Notes: generated by a model not told the origin, from the sequence alone. A stretch of DNA of 64,000 nt from Marinomonas rhodophyticola (GCF_026113935.1 NZ_JAPEUL010000007.1:62001-126000), one strand, 5' to 3'; counted from the first letter of the stretch, positions 9,607 through 20,101 are shown. Made by a program: numbers and translations.

Positions 9607-10602
9607 AAGCACACTTTGTTTCGGCCTTCGCGCTTGGCTTGATAAAGTTTTTCGTCTGCAGCCCGAAGAAAGTCATTGAACTCCTGTTCGGGTTGCAGTG
9701 AACTGATGCCGATACTAACAGTAAGCTTGATGTCTTCTTGGTGGCTATGGAAGGTTTCATCCTCGATCGCTTGCCTTATTTTTTCCGCTTCTTCACTCAC
9801 TTGTTGATGATCCATGTTTTTCAATAAGATAATAAACTCTTCACCGCCTAGGCGGTAGACTTCTTGGACTTGCTTAGATTGGCCAAGGATGTTCGCTACT
9901 GTGATCAGCACGGCGTCACCAATATCATGGCCGAATTTGTCATTGATGTTTTTGAAACGATCAATGTCAATGAGTAGCATATGTATATGGATAAACTGCT
10001 TTTGGATGAGAGCAAAGTCGTTTTCGAGTGCGTGACGATTACACACTCCCGTTAAAGCATCTTGTAAGGCAAGAGAGTGCAGAAAAGAACTGACTTTTCG
10101 ACGTTGTACTTCGTAGAGATGGCACACCAGCCAGATGGCAATGTAGACCAAGCTAAAATTAAACAAAGTTCGATAGGGCATGTAGAGGTTGGTGTCTGCA
10201 CGTGTAAACAATATTGCTGCCGATAGCGCCATTACAAGCGCACTGAAGTAAAAGCCTTTTCTTAAACCAAATAAACTGTAATACCAGATGGGTAACGCCA
10301 TACACCAAAAAATAGAAGCCCGCAACCAGATCCATCATCGATGCTGAGAGTAAAATATTAACGGTTAATATCACCATTAAGGCGTATCTATGCCAAGATC
10401 TGTATTGCTGTTTCAAGGAAGCGTAAAAACAATAACCACCAAATAGCGCAGCAAAAAGCTGAATAACCCCAAGGTCTAGCTTTTGCATTAACAGCATATT
10501 GAGCAAAAAATAAACACTGTGCAGTGCACAGAGAAGGGCGCTGAGCCATTTATGTAATACTTCTGGAGGGACTGAAGTGTGTGGGTACTGCCTAGCACTC
10601 AT
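9603..10602 (-). CDS. Membrane diguanylate cyclase, GGDEF domain (one frameshift)
   Basis: An N-terminal block of about five or six membrane spans is followed by a GGDEF domain with the active motif RLGGEEF and the substrate loop FGHDIGD, so it should make c-di-GMP at the inner membrane. No RxxD inhibitory site is present five residues before GGEEF, so product feedback through that site is unlikely. The frame shifts near 10324-10330: ASMMDL must continue as [15 protein letters not shown]. It is a tandem paralog of the next gene, which shows the same HKWLS start and DLRAG/DLRAS match. The corrected length is about 333 residues. Confidence 0.85.
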
Positions 10603-10639
10603 GGATAGACTCGTTCAAAAAAGTAGAATTGACAAAGCA

Positions 10640-11688
10640 CTAAATGGCCTCAGTAATACTCATCGATCCATAATGAACTAAATTACGCCCTTTATTTTTT
10701 GCCGAGTAAAGGTTTTTATCTGCGGTACGTAAAAATTCTCGGAAAGTCTGTCCTTTTTTAAGCTGAGCGATACCAATGCTGACTGTGATTTTGATATTTT
10801 GTTGGTACGTCCTAAATACCGCATTTTCAACACTTTTACGGATGGACTCGGCAAAGTCGAAAGCTTGTGTAGCGGAATGGCCTTTAAGAACAATAAGAAA
10901 CTCTTCCCCACCAATACGATAAACATTGTGGCTTTGAATACAATCTTGCAGTAATTCGGCAATTTCAACCAATACTTGGTCGCCAATATCATGCCCAAAT
11001 TCATCGTTTACGCTTTTAAAATGATCGATATCAAGGATTAATAAGCGTGTTTCTTCTTGTTTCGTTTGAAACGAGTCGTCTGATTGTTTATTGAACCCGT
11101 CAAAAAAATCTTTAACGCATGGCGATTTTGTGTGCCAGTTAGAGGGTCTTGAAAAGCCATCTTGTAGAGTAATAAGCTACTTTTTGTGTACTGAGTTTCG
11201 TATAAATAGCAAATGGCATAAGAAAAGAAATAGGCAAGTACGAAGTTAAGAACCGAACGATATGGAATATAATTTTCTGTTTCAGATTTTACAAATAGCA
11301 TCATCAGTATGGGAAACGACAAGAGTATGGTGAAGACTAATCCCTGTTTGGCTCCAACTAATAAGCAGTACAAGGGCGGTAATAGTAGCAGCCAGTAGAT
11401 GGATCCAGCTCTTAAATCAGCCAAGTAAAAGGTGGAGAATGTTGTCACGGTCAGTGAAAGGATCAGTGAAAAACGGTGCCATTTTTCGATCTTTTTTTGG
11501 TGGGCAGCGGCAAAAAAATAAAGACTCAAGGCTCCGAAAATACCATCCACCATACCGATGATGATTTGGTTTAACAGGGCAATGTTCAGAAAACAGAAGA
11601 AAAACATGAGACCGCTACTGGTTAGACTTAACCATTTGTGCAGGGTGTCTCTGGTTTCCAACAGTAAGAAGTTTGTTTGAGTCGTCAT
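10640..11688 (-). CDS. Membrane diguanylate cyclase, GGDEF domain (homopolymer frameshift)
   Basis: Tandem paralog of the adjacent cyclase, with the same multi-span N-terminus (LHKWLS, WHRFSL, ADLRAG) and a GGDEF domain with RIGGEEF. Reading shifts at a run of seven A on the plus strand (11102-11108): NRHALK continues as FFDGFNKQSDDSF and then LLILDIDHFKSVNDEFGHDIGD, all canonical. No RxxD site is visible. The corrected length is about 350 residues. If the shift were real the catalytic half would be lost. Confidence 0.85.
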
Positions 11689-11769
11689 ATTGCCATTTTC
11701 TGCATATAAAATAATCAGTAAAGGATTTTGAGCGACATATTCTCTCTCAAAAATATAGACGAGTTAGAT

Positions 11770-12246
11770 TTATTTAAGTAACAATTTGTTACCGATCGGG
11801 GTGAACTCATTGGCAGCATGAATCAAAGATTGCGCAGTTAACATTTCAACACCATACACTTCGACTTTGGTGTGATATTTGTCTCTGAGAGTTTTAGCAA
11901 GAATGTCAAAATCGCCATCGCCAGACAACAAAACCAATACATCACTATCTTTGCCATACTCTATGCCATCAATAGCGATACCCACATCCCAATCGCCTTT
12001 GGCAGAGCCATCAGAGCGCTGGATAAACGGCTTTAATTTTACCTCGAAGCCAATGGCTCTAAGAATGTTTTGAAACTGACGCTGTTTGTCATCTCCTCTA
12101 TCTATGGCATAGGCGATGGCTTTAGTGACATTTCTTCCTTCCGTCGCCTGTTGCCAAAAAGCGTTGTAGTCAAAAGAGCGCCCAAAGGCTTGTCTTGTTG
12201 TGTAATAGACATTTTGAACATCGACTAAAATAGTCACATTGGTCAT
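11770..12246 (-). CDS. NYN-domain protein (LabA/DUF88 family)
   Basis: About 158 residues forming a single NYN (PIN-like) nuclease-type domain. Acidic residues of the putative active site are in ILVDVQNVYY, AIDRGDDKQ, DWDVGIAIDG and LLSGDGDFDIL. Proteins of this family are annotated as LabA-like and are thought to cleave or bind RNA; the target is unknown. The start at MTNVTIL (12246) is chosen because AGGAATACC precedes it and the domain begins there; a longer upstream reading would add 15 residues. Confidence 0.85.
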   Translation of the reverse strand: MTNVTILVDVQNVYYTTRQAFGRSFDYNAFWQQATEGRNVTKAIAYAIDRGDDKQRQFQNILRAIGFEVKLKPFIQRSDGSAKGDWDVGIAIDGIEYGKDSDVLVLLSGDGDFDILAKTLRDKYHTKVEVYGVEMLTAQSLIHAANEFTPIGNKLLLK

Positions 12247-12411
12247 GGTATTCCTATGGCTGTATGAGTAAAAAAGAGAAGAAAGTAACACGTTACAAGT
12301 ATTTGTATTGAAAAGAAATCATAAAACGAGATAGGGCAGGGGCGATAAATCTAAAAATATCCCCACTATGCTCATTAGACTCATTTTTATTGAATAACGG
12401 AGTGACGCATT

Positions 12412-12789
12412 ATGTCTGGATTTGACCCCGATCATCAGTTTGGGTCCCTTACGCCAAGGGAAGAGAACGCCAAAAGCAATGTGGTGATCGCTTATATTTT
12501 TATGCTGTTAGGTATCTTTACTGGTATATTTTGGCTGATTGGTGCTATCTGGGCCATGGTAAAAGTAAGCGACGCTCGCAGCACAAAGTTTGAAGACCAT
12601 TACGCCAATATTATCAGTACTTTTTGGTGGGGGATTTTCTGGGGGATTATTGGGGTAGTACTCGCCTTATTTTTTATTGGTTACATTATCTTATTTGCTG
12701 TCTGGGTTTGGTCGATTTTTAGAATGGTAAAAGGGATTGCCAGAGCCACATCGAATCAGTCATACCGTGACATGTTCAATCCCTTTTAA
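12412..12789 (+). CDS. DUF4870-like small membrane protein
   Basis: 125 residues with three hydrophobic spans, a hydrophilic N-terminus (about 20 residues) and a polar C-terminus containing RMVKGIARA. The order of spans and the FRMVKGI.RA end resemble DUF4870/Tic20-like membrane proteins of unknown function. A GGAG ribosome site lies 10 bases before the ATG. It converges on the next gene with a 10-base gap. Confidence 0.7.
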   Translation: MSGFDPDHQFGSLTPREENAKSNVVIAYIFMLLGIFTGIFWLIGAIWAMVKVSDARSTKFEDHYANIISTFWWGIFWGIIGVVLALFFIGYIILFAVWVWSIFRMVKGIARATSNQSYRDMFNPF

Positions 12790-12799
12790 GCTAAGCGAA

Positions 12800-13738
12800 T
12801 CATTGGTGGCTTTGTATGGTGATTCGGCTATTTTTATAAAGCGAGCCTTCGTTTGCCAATAAGGTCAGCTCTTTCACACTGGTGGGAGTAGAAGGCAACA
12901 AAGACAGGGTTAGTTGCTTAGGGGTCTCTATAAAAGTTTGTAAAGACGTTGCAATCTGTTTGGCTTCTGGTGAGTTGGCAGGCGCGAATCCTACGGTTTG
13001 ACTGGCTAATAGCAAGGCATCTTCTAGGTTGATCCGATTTTTTTGATTAGAAGAAGATAGAGAAAACAAGCGATGGATTAAACCAGACTCTTCGTATTTT
13101 ATATCTAAAGAACGCAATTCAATGGCTTCACCATAAATAATCGGTAGCGCTTCTGGTTGACCCAATGCGAAAGAGGCGAGTATGTCAGAACGAAGGTCTG
13201 ATAGCGTAAAATGCTGATCTAAAAGTCGAATGTTAGACATTAACGTTAGCTTGCCTGCATCCTTTATATCTAGTTTGAGTTCAGAGACAATGCCTTCGTC
13301 TTGAATCGTTGAAGAAAAAGAGCCTTTACCCAATAGCGTGTTCATTCCTGCTGAACGCATTAATGTGCCCGTTTTTCTTGATAGGCTATCAATGGGGCTT
13401 TCCTGTATCCAAAAATCTATGTCTAAGTTCGGATGTTTAACAAGGTAGCTATTGAAGGAAATACGCGCGAAGATAAGGAGTGGTGAATCTTCAGCGCCAA
13501 CTTTAACGCCTTCAAGCGACGGTGTTAGAGTGAAAGGGTTAAAATAGACTTGCTGATAATGCACAAACTCTGTCAGTCCAGAGTGTTCTAATTGTTCCTG
13601 GATTTTTTGTTCGGCGTATTGTGCTCCGAAGCGCTGAACCGCATACAGCCCTAGTATTGCAAAACAAGACAGTAAGATAAAATACGTTAGGAACTTGCCT
13701 AAAATAGTTTGAAACTTTGAAGTTCTATTCAATGTCAT
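12800..13738 (-). CDS. Membrane-anchored protein of unknown function
   Basis: 312 residues with one N-terminal membrane span (residues about 13-32) followed by a long periplasmic-looking region rich in beta-type alternation and repeated TL.S or SL motifs. The overall look resembles DUF945/DUF748/AsmA-like envelope proteins, but I do not recognise a specific family. It is transcribed away from the RNase J-like gene. No function is proposed. Confidence 0.65.
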   Translation of the reverse strand: MTLNRTSKFQTILGKFLTYFILLSCFAILGLYAVQRFGAQYAEQKIQEQLEHSGLTEFVHYQQVYFNPFTLTPSLEGVKVGAEDSPLLIFARISFNSYLVKHPNLDIDFWIQESPIDSLSRKTGTLMRSAGMNTLLGKGSFSSTIQDEGIVSELKLDIKDAGKLTLMSNIRLLDQHFTLSDLRSDILASFALGQPEALPIIYGEAIELRSLDIKYEESGLIHRLFSLSSSNQKNRINLEDALLLASQTVGFAPANSPEAKQIATSLQTFIETPKQLTLSLLPSTPTSVKELTLLANEGSLYKNSRITIQSHQ

Positions 13739-13870
13739 AGTCCAGTCAGAAAGTTAACGGGCGAAGCGGGTCAACCAATCCATGATAGTGATTTGTCGTT
13801 AGGCAAGATTCTAACGGAAAATGCGTATCATGGACAAAATTTACTCTTATTTATTCACAAGGAGTGCGTT

Positions 13871-15223
13871 ATTTCATCTTTGATTCCCTCACAAGAGGAT
13901 TTATGGTTTCTGCCGTTAGGTGGTACGGGCGAGATCGGCATGAACATGAATCTGTATGGCCATGATGGTCAATGGTTAATGGTTGATTGTGGCGTGTCAT
14001 TTAATGAACCGTTGACCCCTGATGATCTGCGCACATCCGAAATAGTGTGTGCTGATCCGCGTTTTATTAGCGAGCAGAAAGAGCGTTTGGTTGGCATCGT
14101 TATTACGCACGCCCATGAAGATCATGTGGGCGCTTTGCCATTTTTGTGGCGACGTTTCAAATGTCCCGTTTATACCACTGCGTTTACGGCCGAAGTGTTG
14201 CGACGTAAATTGGTTCAAGTGGGCTTAACGGATCAAGTCCCCATTATTGAAGTGGCAGAAAATGAGAGCAAAAAAATCGGTGTATTCAACGTCAAATGGT
14301 TGGGGCTGACTCACTCGATACCAGAACCTTTCGGTATGACGATAGCAACGTCAGCGGGCAAGGTATTTCATACAGGGGATTGGAAGATTGATAAAAAGCC
14401 CCTGTTGGGTGACGCTTTCTCCCCCACTGCATTTAAAGCCTTGGCTAAAGATAATATTCTTGCCATGGTCTGTGATTCAACGAATGCTTTAAAAGAAGGC
14501 TTTTCGCCCTCTGAAAGTGATTGTTACGATGGCTTGCTAAACACCATCGCCGCAGAAAAGAACCGCGTGGTAGTCGGGTGTTTCAGTAGTAACGTGGCAC
14601 GTTTGGTCGCACTGGGTCGCGTGGCAAAAGAAACTGGTCGTTATCTTGCCTTAATAGGACGCTCTCTCACCAACATGGTCAGTGCCGCACGTGTCACAGG
14701 GCATTGGCCGGATGACTTGCCTATTATCGAGGCGGCTCATCTTGGTTATTTGCCAAAAGAAGAAGTATTGGCGGTGGTGACTGGAAGTCAAGGTGAGCCA
14801 AGAGCCACCTTAAATCGTTTGGCAGCAGACAATTGTTTTGATCTAAGCTTGGACGCGGATGACTTGGTGATTTTCAGCGCCATGCGTATTCCTGGTAATG
14901 AACAAGCGATCGATAGATTAGTGGCGCAATTCAAGGGGCGAAAAATACGCACATTACAGGCCCATGAAACAAACTTAATGATCCATGTAAGTGGTCATCC
15001 ATGCCGTGAAGAGCTTAAGCAACTTTATGCTTGGGTTCAGCCACAAATTGCCATTCCAGTCCATGGCGAGCCAAAACATTTGGACGCCAATGCAGACGTG
15101 GCGAGACTTAGCCATGTTCCTCAACAGCTTGTTGGTCGCAATGGCGATTTGTATCAACTAGCGCCAAGCGTTAGTGTACGTCGTCAGCAAGTAAAAGTGG
15201 GACGTATTGCATTGCTTAGATAG
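13871..15223 (+). CDS. RNase J-like metallo-beta-lactamase-fold ribonuclease
   Basis: About 450 residues. The metal site is seen in VITHAHEDHVGALPFLWR, HTGDWKID and CDSTN, with the beta-CASP region TGSQGEPRATLNRLAAD and a late conserved HVSGHPCREELK and IPVHGE. It matches the shorter proteobacterial RNase J-type proteins and lacks the long C-terminal domain of firmicute RNase J. The start is uncertain: a strong AAGGAG (13859-13864) sits six bases before an ATT codon at 13871, giving xSSLIPSQEDLWFLPLGG. TTG at 13880 or 13793 are alternatives. Confidence 0.88.
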   Translation: MSSLIPSQEDLWFLPLGGTGEIGMNMNLYGHDGQWLMVDCGVSFNEPLTPDDLRTSEIVCADPRFISEQKERLVGIVITHAHEDHVGALPFLWRRFKCPVYTTAFTAEVLRRKLVQVGLTDQVPIIEVAENESKKIGVFNVKWLGLTHSIPEPFGMTIATSAGKVFHTGDWKIDKKPLLGDAFSPTAFKALAKDNILAMVCDSTNALKEGFSPSESDCYDGLLNTIAAEKNRVVVGCFSSNVARLVALGRVAKETGRYLALIGRSLTNMVSAARVTGHWPDDLPIIEAAHLGYLPKEEVLAVVTGSQGEPRATLNRLAADNCFDLSLDADDLVIFSAMRIPGNEQAIDRLVAQFKGRKIRTLQAHETNLMIHVSGHPCREELKQLYAWVQPQIAIPVHGEPKHLDANADVARLSHVPQQLVGRNGDLYQLAPSVSVRRQQVKVGRIALLR

Positions 15224-15262
15224 AAGGTGCCTGATTATATTTTCGTGCTGATATCGTGCCAA

Positions 15263-16210
15263 TTATAAAAAAGTTTCTGCCTGGCCTTGGCTTTCGAAAA
15301 TAGAGGCACCTTGTTCTACCAATAGATTTTTTAGGTTCTTGACGGGCAGAGATAAGTAACTGTCTTTGCGGCTAATGACATTATATTGCCTTTGCATGTT
15401 TAGCTCTTTGATTGGGACTTCTTTTAGGTATTGTCCTGATGTATCTGGAAAGCTTAAATTACGTCTTGATATGAAGCTGAGTAGATCTGTTTGCATGATG
15501 ACGGATGGAATCATCAAGAGTAAATTGGTTTCAATCTGTACTTCTGGTTTGGGTAAGCCGTTTAATTCAAAGGCTCGGTCTAACCATTGCCTACTCATAA
15601 CAGATGGCGGCGCTAACACCCATTTATGCTGACTGAGTTTATTTAAACTAACTTTTTCTTGAAATACTTTGTGGGAACTATTGGCTACAACAACCATGGT
15701 GTCTTGGTAGAAAGGTATCCACTCAAAGTTTTCGTGTAAATCAGCGTTTAGTCCAATCACTAAATCAATTTCGCGTTTTTCTAGTTGTTCATATAGAACG
15801 TCTGTTTGTCCTATTACGGCTTTCAACTGCACATCAGGAAAGTTTTTTGTCAGTATTTTGGTGATCGGTAATATGAGGTGGTGTGCTGCGGTAGGCACCA
15901 CGCCAAGTCTAATTTGTCCATGCTCGTTACTATCGAACTCCTTAATTTCCTTAACGATATCGTTGGCGTTGTTGAGTATTTTGTGGGACCTAAGGAGCAG
16001 CAGTTCCCCAGAAGGGCTGAGTTTTATGTTTCTTCCATTTTTAATAAATAGTTGTGTATTTAGGCTTCTTTCTAGGCGACGAATGCTTTCTGTTAAGGCG
16101 GGTTGTGTTTTGTGGAGCTGAGCAGCGGCCTTGCCAACATGACCTAATGTCGCAATACATTGAAAGTAATAAAGGTCTCGTAAATCTAATTGATCAAATA
16201 TATTTATCAT
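15263..16210 (-). CDS. LysR-family transcriptional regulator
   Basis: 315 residues with the N-terminal winged helix (LRDLYYFQCIATLGHVGKAAAQLHKTQPALTES) and the two-lobed effector domain. It is divergent from a TctC-type binding-protein gene 125 bases away, the usual arrangement for a regulator that senses the imported carboxylate. The shared gap contains an ATTAG...CTAAT imperfect dyad (16227-16252) that might be a binding site. Effector unknown. Confidence 0.92.
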   Translation of the reverse strand: MINIFDQLDLRDLYYFQCIATLGHVGKAAAQLHKTQPALTESIRRLERSLNTQLFIKNGRNIKLSPSGELLLLRSHKILNNANDIVKEIKEFDSNEHGQIRLGVVPTAAHHLILPITKILTKNFPDVQLKAVIGQTDVLYEQLEKREIDLVIGLNADLHENFEWIPFYQDTMVVVANSSHKVFQEKVSLNKLSQHKWVLAPPSVMSRQWLDRAFELNGLPKPEVQIETNLLLMIPSVIMQTDLLSFISRRNLSFPDTSGQYLKEVPIKELNMQRQYNVISRKDSYLSLPVKNLKNLLVEQGASIFESQGQAETFL

Positions 16211-16335
16211 TTATTAAAAAATAACGATTAGTATTTATCGATGATATCTAATATTAATTCTTTAAGACAGCTTAAAGAGATATTTCTCTTTACTGTTAAA
16301 CTTATAAAAATAATGTTTAAAAAGGTCACACCATT

Positions 16336-17289
16336 ATGTCATTGCTTAAAACTGTCCTCACAGGAGCAGTCATTTCGTCTATGTTTGTCTCCTTAGGCGC
16401 TAATGCTGTAGATTATCCAACACATCCTATCACTATGGTTGTTCCTTACGGCGCTGGCGGAACTACGGATATTTCTGCCCGTAAGCTTTCCAGTTTGGCG
16501 GAAGCCGAATTAGGGCAACCTATCGTTATTGAGAACCGCCCAGGTGGCAGTGGTACTAACGCTATGCGTGCTGTTACTAAAGCCAAAAAAGATGGTTATA
16601 CGCTGATCGCAACAACCTCTTCTCCTTTGTTTGTTACACCTGCTGTTCGTCCTGTTGGCTATGACTCTGTTAAAGATTTTACACCAATCCTCAATTACTC
16701 AGGCCCATATCATGGTGTGTTAGTGCAAGCTGATAGTCCGTACCAATCTTTTGATGAATTAATGGCCGCTGCTAAGTCTGGCACATCTATTAGCTATGGT
16801 ACGGCTGGCGCTATGGGCGGACCGCATCTGTCCTTTGAATTAATTGCCCGTGAAACCAGAGCCAAACTTAAACATGTCCCTTTTAACGGTGCGGGATCGG
16901 CAACAGCCGCATTGCTTGGTGGTCATGTTGATGTGGCACTAGTACCTGCTTATCGGGATCTGGTCTTAGATTCAAAGCTCAGATTGTTAGGTGTGTTAGA
17001 TGATAGTCGTGACCCAGACTTTGCATCCGTTCCAACTCTAAAAGAGGCTGGATATGATGTCGAGTTTCCGTCTGTGGTTGGTGTGATGGCACCAGCTGGA
17101 ACAGATCCTAAAATCGTAGCCAAGCTTGAAGCGACGTTTACGAAAGTAGCTAACTCTGACGAATTTAAAGAGTTTATGACGAAGTTAAATCAGCCAGTTA
17201 GGGTGATGACGGGTAAGAAACTCGGGGAAACCATTAAGATGAACCTTGAGAATTTTCGTGAAGTTGCTAAAGAGTTGAGTCAGAAGTAA
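16336..17289 (+). CDS. Tripartite tricarboxylate transporter substrate-binding protein (TctC/Bug family)
   Basis: 317-residue periplasmic receptor with a signal peptide (to about GANA). Family hallmarks are YPTHPITMVVPYGAGGTTDISAR and VIENRPGGSGTNAMRAV. It delivers a carboxylate to the TctA/TctB membrane pair encoded immediately after. The ATG of tctB overlaps its stop (TAATG). It differs clearly from the two other TctC proteins of the window, which share a W.ETPWK C-terminus that this one lacks. Confidence 0.92.
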   Translation: MSLLKTVLTGAVISSMFVSLGANAVDYPTHPITMVVPYGAGGTTDISARKLSSLAEAELGQPIVIENRPGGSGTNAMRAVTKAKKDGYTLIATTSSPLFVTPAVRPVGYDSVKDFTPILNYSGPYHGVLVQADSPYQSFDELMAAAKSGTSISYGTAGAMGGPHLSFELIARETRAKLKHVPFNGAGSATAALLGGHVDVALVPAYRDLVLDSKLRLLGVLDDSRDPDFASVPTLKEAGYDVEFPSVVGVMAPAGTDPKIVAKLEATFTKVANSDEFKEFMTKLNQPVRVMTGKKLGETIKMNLENFREVAKELSQK

Positions 17290-17751
17290 TGAATTTGTAC
17301 ATGTCAAAGCTATTGGCAAGAAGTGGATTGCAGTCTCTTATTTGTCTGATGTTAGCTGTTTTCGCTGGGGTTGGACTTTGCTTGCTTGATTCACAAGTGC
17401 AAGTCTTTGGCTTTGGTGATTCCTTATTCGATGCGCGGTTTTTCCGCGCATCGTGCTTGTTTTCATTTTGGTTTTAGCTTTGTTGTCAGGCATGGCTAGA
17501 GCGAAAAAATGGATGAGCCAATTGGCTCTCTTGTTGGATGGGGACGGGTGTTTCTTGTTGTTGGGGTTATTAGCTTGGTATTATGGTTTATGCTGAGTGT
17601 TGGTTTTTTACTTAGCTCATTTGTGGTCGCTAGTGTGACAGCGTTTATCCTTGGTGAGCGAGATATTAAGCTATGTGTCGGCCTCCCTCTTCTTATTGCT
17701 GCAATCATAACCTTTGGTGCCCAATATGGGCTGATCATTCCTTTACCATAA
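17289..17751 (+). CDS. Tripartite tricarboxylate transporter small membrane subunit TctB (two frameshifts)
   Basis: About 153 residues once corrected, four membrane spans, as in TctB proteins. Reading needs two shifts: at TTTTTCC around 17439-17445, where FGFGDSLFDARFF continues as PRIVLVFILVLALLSGMARAKK, and at a run of six A (17504-17509), where it continues as MDEPIGSLVGWGRVFLVVG. Both places are homopolymers. The position between tctC and tctA and the hydrophobic profile support the call. Confidence 0.75.
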
Positions 17752-17775
17752 TCCTGTAAGTGGAGTTTTCTTAAC

Positions 17776-19276
17776 ATGTTACTTGATGCTTTGAATGCAT
17801 TAATGGATATCTGGGTATTGGTTGCGGCTGTTGTCGGAATAGTAACGGGTATTATTATTGGCGCGATTCCAGGACTTGGGCCGACAATGGCCATAGCTCT
17901 TTTGATTCCAGTTACTTTTACTATGCCTCCCATACCAGCGATTACCTTGTTACTTGGAGTCTATCAAGGCGCCATCTTTGGTGGTTCCATCTCTGCTATT
18001 TTGTTAAATGTACCAGGCACACCTTCTTCTGCTGCGACCGCCATTGATGGCCATGCTATGGCCAAAAGAGGTGAGGGCGGACGTGCTTTACGTATTGCGC
18101 TTTATGCCAGTGTAGCGGGCAATATATTTAGTTGTCTTGTTTTGATTGTATTGGCGGAGCCACTTGCCTCCATGGCTTTGAACTTTGGCCCAGCTGAAAT
18201 GGCCGCGCTGATGTTTTTTGCCCTTCTTGTCATTGTCTTGTTTGGTGGTGGGGTTCGTTTAGATGCGGCCTTGATGGTGTTACTAGGCGTGTTTGCTGGC
18301 ATCGTAGGGTTAGACCCAATTGAAGGTACACCACGTTTTACCTTTGATAGTTTTGCGATGGAGAACGGTTTGCAGCTAATTCCTGTATTGGTTGGGCTGT
18401 TTGCTATGTCGGAGGTGTTTCTGAAGTTATTTGAGCGTCGCAGTGCAAATCAAGGGGACATGGACATACCGGAAATCTTGCCAAGCAAGGTGCGCTTTAT
18501 TGATATGTGGCGCATGCGTGCAACCTTGCTTTGGTCTTCAGTAATAGGAACCTTTGTGGGAATTTTGCCTGGGATAGGTTCAACGGTACCTGCATTTATG
18601 AGCTATAGCTTAGCACGAGACTCGTTCAAAGGAACCGAATAAATTTGGTGAAGGGGCGGACGAAGGTGTTGCGGCTCCAGAAGCAGCCAATAATGCGGTT
18701 ACGGGTGGTGCGCTGATACCAACATTGGCTTTGGGTATTCCAGGTGATGCAGTGACAGCGGTTATTCTTGGGGCTTTTATGTTGCAAGGGTTGGCGCCAG
18801 GACCATTTTTATTCCGTGATTATGGGATTGAAGTGTATGCCATCTTCGAAGCTCTGATCTTGTCTTCAATTCCAACCATTATATTTGGTTTGTTGCTGTT
18901 TAAAATTGCCGTGCATGTAATACGAATTCAGCCACGCCATTTGTTTCCAACCATCACCATATTGGCTTTATTGGGCGCCTTTTCCGTGAATAATAGTCTA
19001 GTTGATGTTTGGGTTATGTTAGGGGCAGGTTTTGTTGGATTCCTATTGCGTCGAGGTGGTTTTCCATTGCCTCCTCTTCTTATAGGTTTGATTCTTGGTA
19101 CACCTCTTGAACGGAGTGTTCGTCAGGCATTGCTAACGAGTAATGGTAGTTTGGATATTTTCTGGCACTCAAATATTGCTTTATCAATATTTGGTTTAAC
19201 CACAATCTGTATAGTGATCAGTGTGGCGATTTCAGTATTTAAAAATAAGCCTCAAAAAGGATCGTCTGATGTCTGA
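17776..19276 (+). CDS. Tripartite tricarboxylate transporter large membrane subunit TctA (one frameshift)
   Basis: About 500 residues and around 10-12 spans. TctA signatures are IGAIPGLGPTMAIALLIP, LLNVPGTPSSAATAIDGHAMAK and, after the shift, ALGIPGDAVTAVILGAFM. Reading changes frame at AAAGG near 18628-18634: RDSFK continues as EPNKFGEGADEGVAAPEAANN. Transport is sodium- or proton-driven in this family. It overlaps the following amidohydrolase by 8 bases, so enzyme and transporter are probably co-expressed. Confidence 0.88.
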
Positions 19277-20066
19277 TGCTGATTTCATCCTATGCGATAG
19301 CCACATGCATGTTTTTAGTCATGACGAAGTGATCCAATCTTCCAAGTATGTCGCACCTGCTAAAGATCTGTCTGATTTCATTGTAGAGGCAACCACAAAA
19401 GACATTGGTCGAGCCGTGGTAATACAAGCTTCTATCGATGGGACGGATAATTCTAGGTTACTGGAGACGCTGTTACATCACGATCAGTTGTCGTTACGTG
19501 GTGTCGCTATGATTGATGAGCAAAGCGGCGATCTTGAGACACTTGCCCATGCCGGAGTGCGGGCGCTGAGGATTCAGGATAGGACACGGCTTGGTATTAA
19601 TGATCTAGACCGCTTGCCAGAGCTTGCTGCAAAAGGGGCTGAAGTAGATTGGCATGTGGAGATTAATACCGAACCAGCTCGTTACGAACGCTTGAGATCA
19701 CTTTTGAACACGCTTCCTACTGGTCAATCGGTCATACTCGATCATTTTGGACATTGCGATCCGTATAACCTCGAGCAACGCATTCAGCTATGTCGTTTGC
19801 TAGATACGGGGCGCGTATGGATCAAGCTGGCGCCGACTCGGGTGAGTCAGCAAGTTGGTCACTACCAAGATTTAACCTCCATCGTTCAGACTTTAGCGGG
19901 ACAGTATACGGAACGTTGTCTGTGGGGCAGTGACTGGCCTCATGTGATGACGGCGGAACCCTTGCCAAAAACCACTGATATGCTGAATTTTTATAAAGAT
20001 GTGCTGACGACTGAGCAGTTTGTTGCCTGTTTTAGTCGCAATCCAGCAAGGCTTTATCGATTTTAG
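19269..20066 (+). CDS. Amidohydrolase-2 family metal-dependent hydrolase (PDC-lactonase-like)
   Basis: 265 residues forming a TIM-barrel hydrolase of the LigI-like amidohydrolase-2 group. Metal and catalytic residues are in CDSHMHVF (HxH), VILDHFGHCDP and the terminal WGSDWPHV. Relatives hydrolyse lactones such as 2-pyrone-4,6-dicarboxylate. The ATG at 19269 overlaps the tctA stop. Co-transcription with a tricarboxylate transporter fits a di- or tricarboxylate lactone substrate, but that is inference. Confidence 0.85.
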   Translation: MSDADFILCDSHMHVFSHDEVIQSSKYVAPAKDLSDFIVEATTKDIGRAVVIQASIDGTDNSRLLETLLHHDQLSLRGVAMIDEQSGDLETLAHAGVRALRIQDRTRLGINDLDRLPELAAKGAEVDWHVEINTEPARYERLRSLLNTLPTGQSVILDHFGHCDPYNLEQRIQLCRLLDTGRVWIKLAPTRVSQQVGHYQDLTSIVQTLAGQYTERCLWGSDWPHVMTAEPLPKTTDMLNFYKDVLTTEQFVACFSRNPARLYRF

Positions 20067-20101
20067 TCAGCTGAAAGCGCGGTTGCGTTTAAAGGAATCG
20101 A

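Noticed and set aside
16227-16252. ATTAG...CTAAT dyad as a LysR box
   Set aside because: Spacing does not fit T-N11-A well and the region is AT-rich; not listed as a site.
17289-17751. Two short separate membrane proteins
   Set aside because: Together, after two homopolymer shifts, they make a normal-size TctB between tctC and tctA.
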